A DNA stretch of 64,000 nucleotides from Epiperipatus broadwayi. Lineage: Eukaryota > Onychophora > Udeonychophora > Euonychophora > Peripatidae. Shown here in pieces: positions 63,878 through 64,000 of this stretch. Position numbers and translations under genes: made by a program. Location of the stretch: the NCBI GenBank assembly GCA_028023455.1, contig JAQFVV010006473.1:1044702-1108701 (forward strand). The letters run 5' to 3'. The first letter of the stretch is position 1; the number at the start of each line of letters is the position of its first letter. The notes beneath the pieces are model-generated. The model did no database searches. It worked only from the letters and a program-made list of their open reading frames with translations, and was not told the DNA's origin.

Positions 63878-64000
63878 TCAAAGCTGTAAGTAATGGGATT
63901 TTGGCACCTTTGAACCAACAACTTTTCTTATGCAGACCTTCATAGGTACACTTGCAGGAGTTTCTCTTTCTGAGAAAACACAATATCGTGCATCCACTTG
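63878..64000 (-). CDS. Candidate last exon of unrecognised host gene (partial)
   Basis: The minus strand is open from the window edge to TGA at 63880-63878, 40 sense codons in frame with position 64000. The C-terminal residues include ERETPASVPMKV, CIRKVVGSKVPK and end SHYLQL. Composition is balanced, and the sequence is clearly richer in GC than the flanks, unlike the chance frames elsewhere in this window. A possible splice acceptor (ttgtgttttctcag) ends at 63970, so coding sequence may begin at 63969 and the upstream bases may be intron. AATAAA lies downstream at 63743. I do not recognise the family. Another frame of the same stretch (63744-63983) is open for 79 codons but has an unusual Trp/Cys/Phe-rich composition and runs over the polyadenylation signal, so I prefer this frame. 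Confidence 0.4.
   Translation of the reverse strand, partial: QVDARYCVFSERETPASVPMKVCIRKVVGSKVPKSHYLQL

Overview
The window is nuclear DNA of an animal, probably an invertebrate. It is very AT-rich, full of (AT)n and (ATT)n microsatellites, and its recognisable genes are almost all degenerate eukaryotic retroelements: Penelope-like elements (PLEs), non-LTR (LINE) reverse transcriptases and one Ty3/gypsy-type LTR element. There are no operons, Shine-Dalgarno sites, tRNA or rRNA genes, or CRISPR arrays. I cannot name the species. AT-rich molluscs, arthropods, cnidarians and flatworms all remain possible.

Layout. 1-2.9 kb holds nothing recognisable. 2.9-6.1 kb holds two head-to-head pieces of one LINE family; the plus-strand piece is split by a 693-bp foldback retroposon flanked by a 14-bp target-site duplication. 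6.6-6.8 kb is a hairpin MITE. 9.3-14.2 kb is a cluster of three copies of one PLE: a near full-length minus copy, a truncated minus copy joined head-to-tail behind it, and a truncated plus copy facing away. Each copy has a tRNA-like module in its 3' noncoding part, and the first is split by a 675-bp near-palindrome. 14.8-15.7 kb holds a broken coiled-coil reading frame. 15.7-25.7 kb is AT-rich DNA with two inverted-repeat elements and large microsatellites. 25.8-26.8 kb is a second, different PLE lying between inverted repeats. 27-38 kb is mostly featureless, with a dispersed hairpin family near 30 kb and a CpG-bearing patch at 33.4 kb. 38.8-40.2 kb is a run of triplet microsatellites and a minisatellite. 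40.26-47.76 kb is a complete but dead Ty3/gypsy-type element with LTRs of about 1.6 kb. 48-62 kb is AT-rich DNA with more copies of the dispersed families and LINE fragments. 62.6-63.6 kb is a degenerate T/G-rich tandem region.

The only candidate host-gene sequence is at the right edge. A minus-strand reading frame of 40 codons enters from beyond the window, ends at 63878, and is followed by a polyadenylation signal at 63743. It looks like the last exon of a gene I do not recognise.

No intact mobile-element protein is present, so nothing here is autonomously active as it stands. The most unusual structures are the PLE cluster with its tRNA-like module, the nested foldback retroposon, a dispersed hairpin family whose core resembles part of a hammerhead ribozyme, and repeat families that carry a microsatellite at a fixed internal site.
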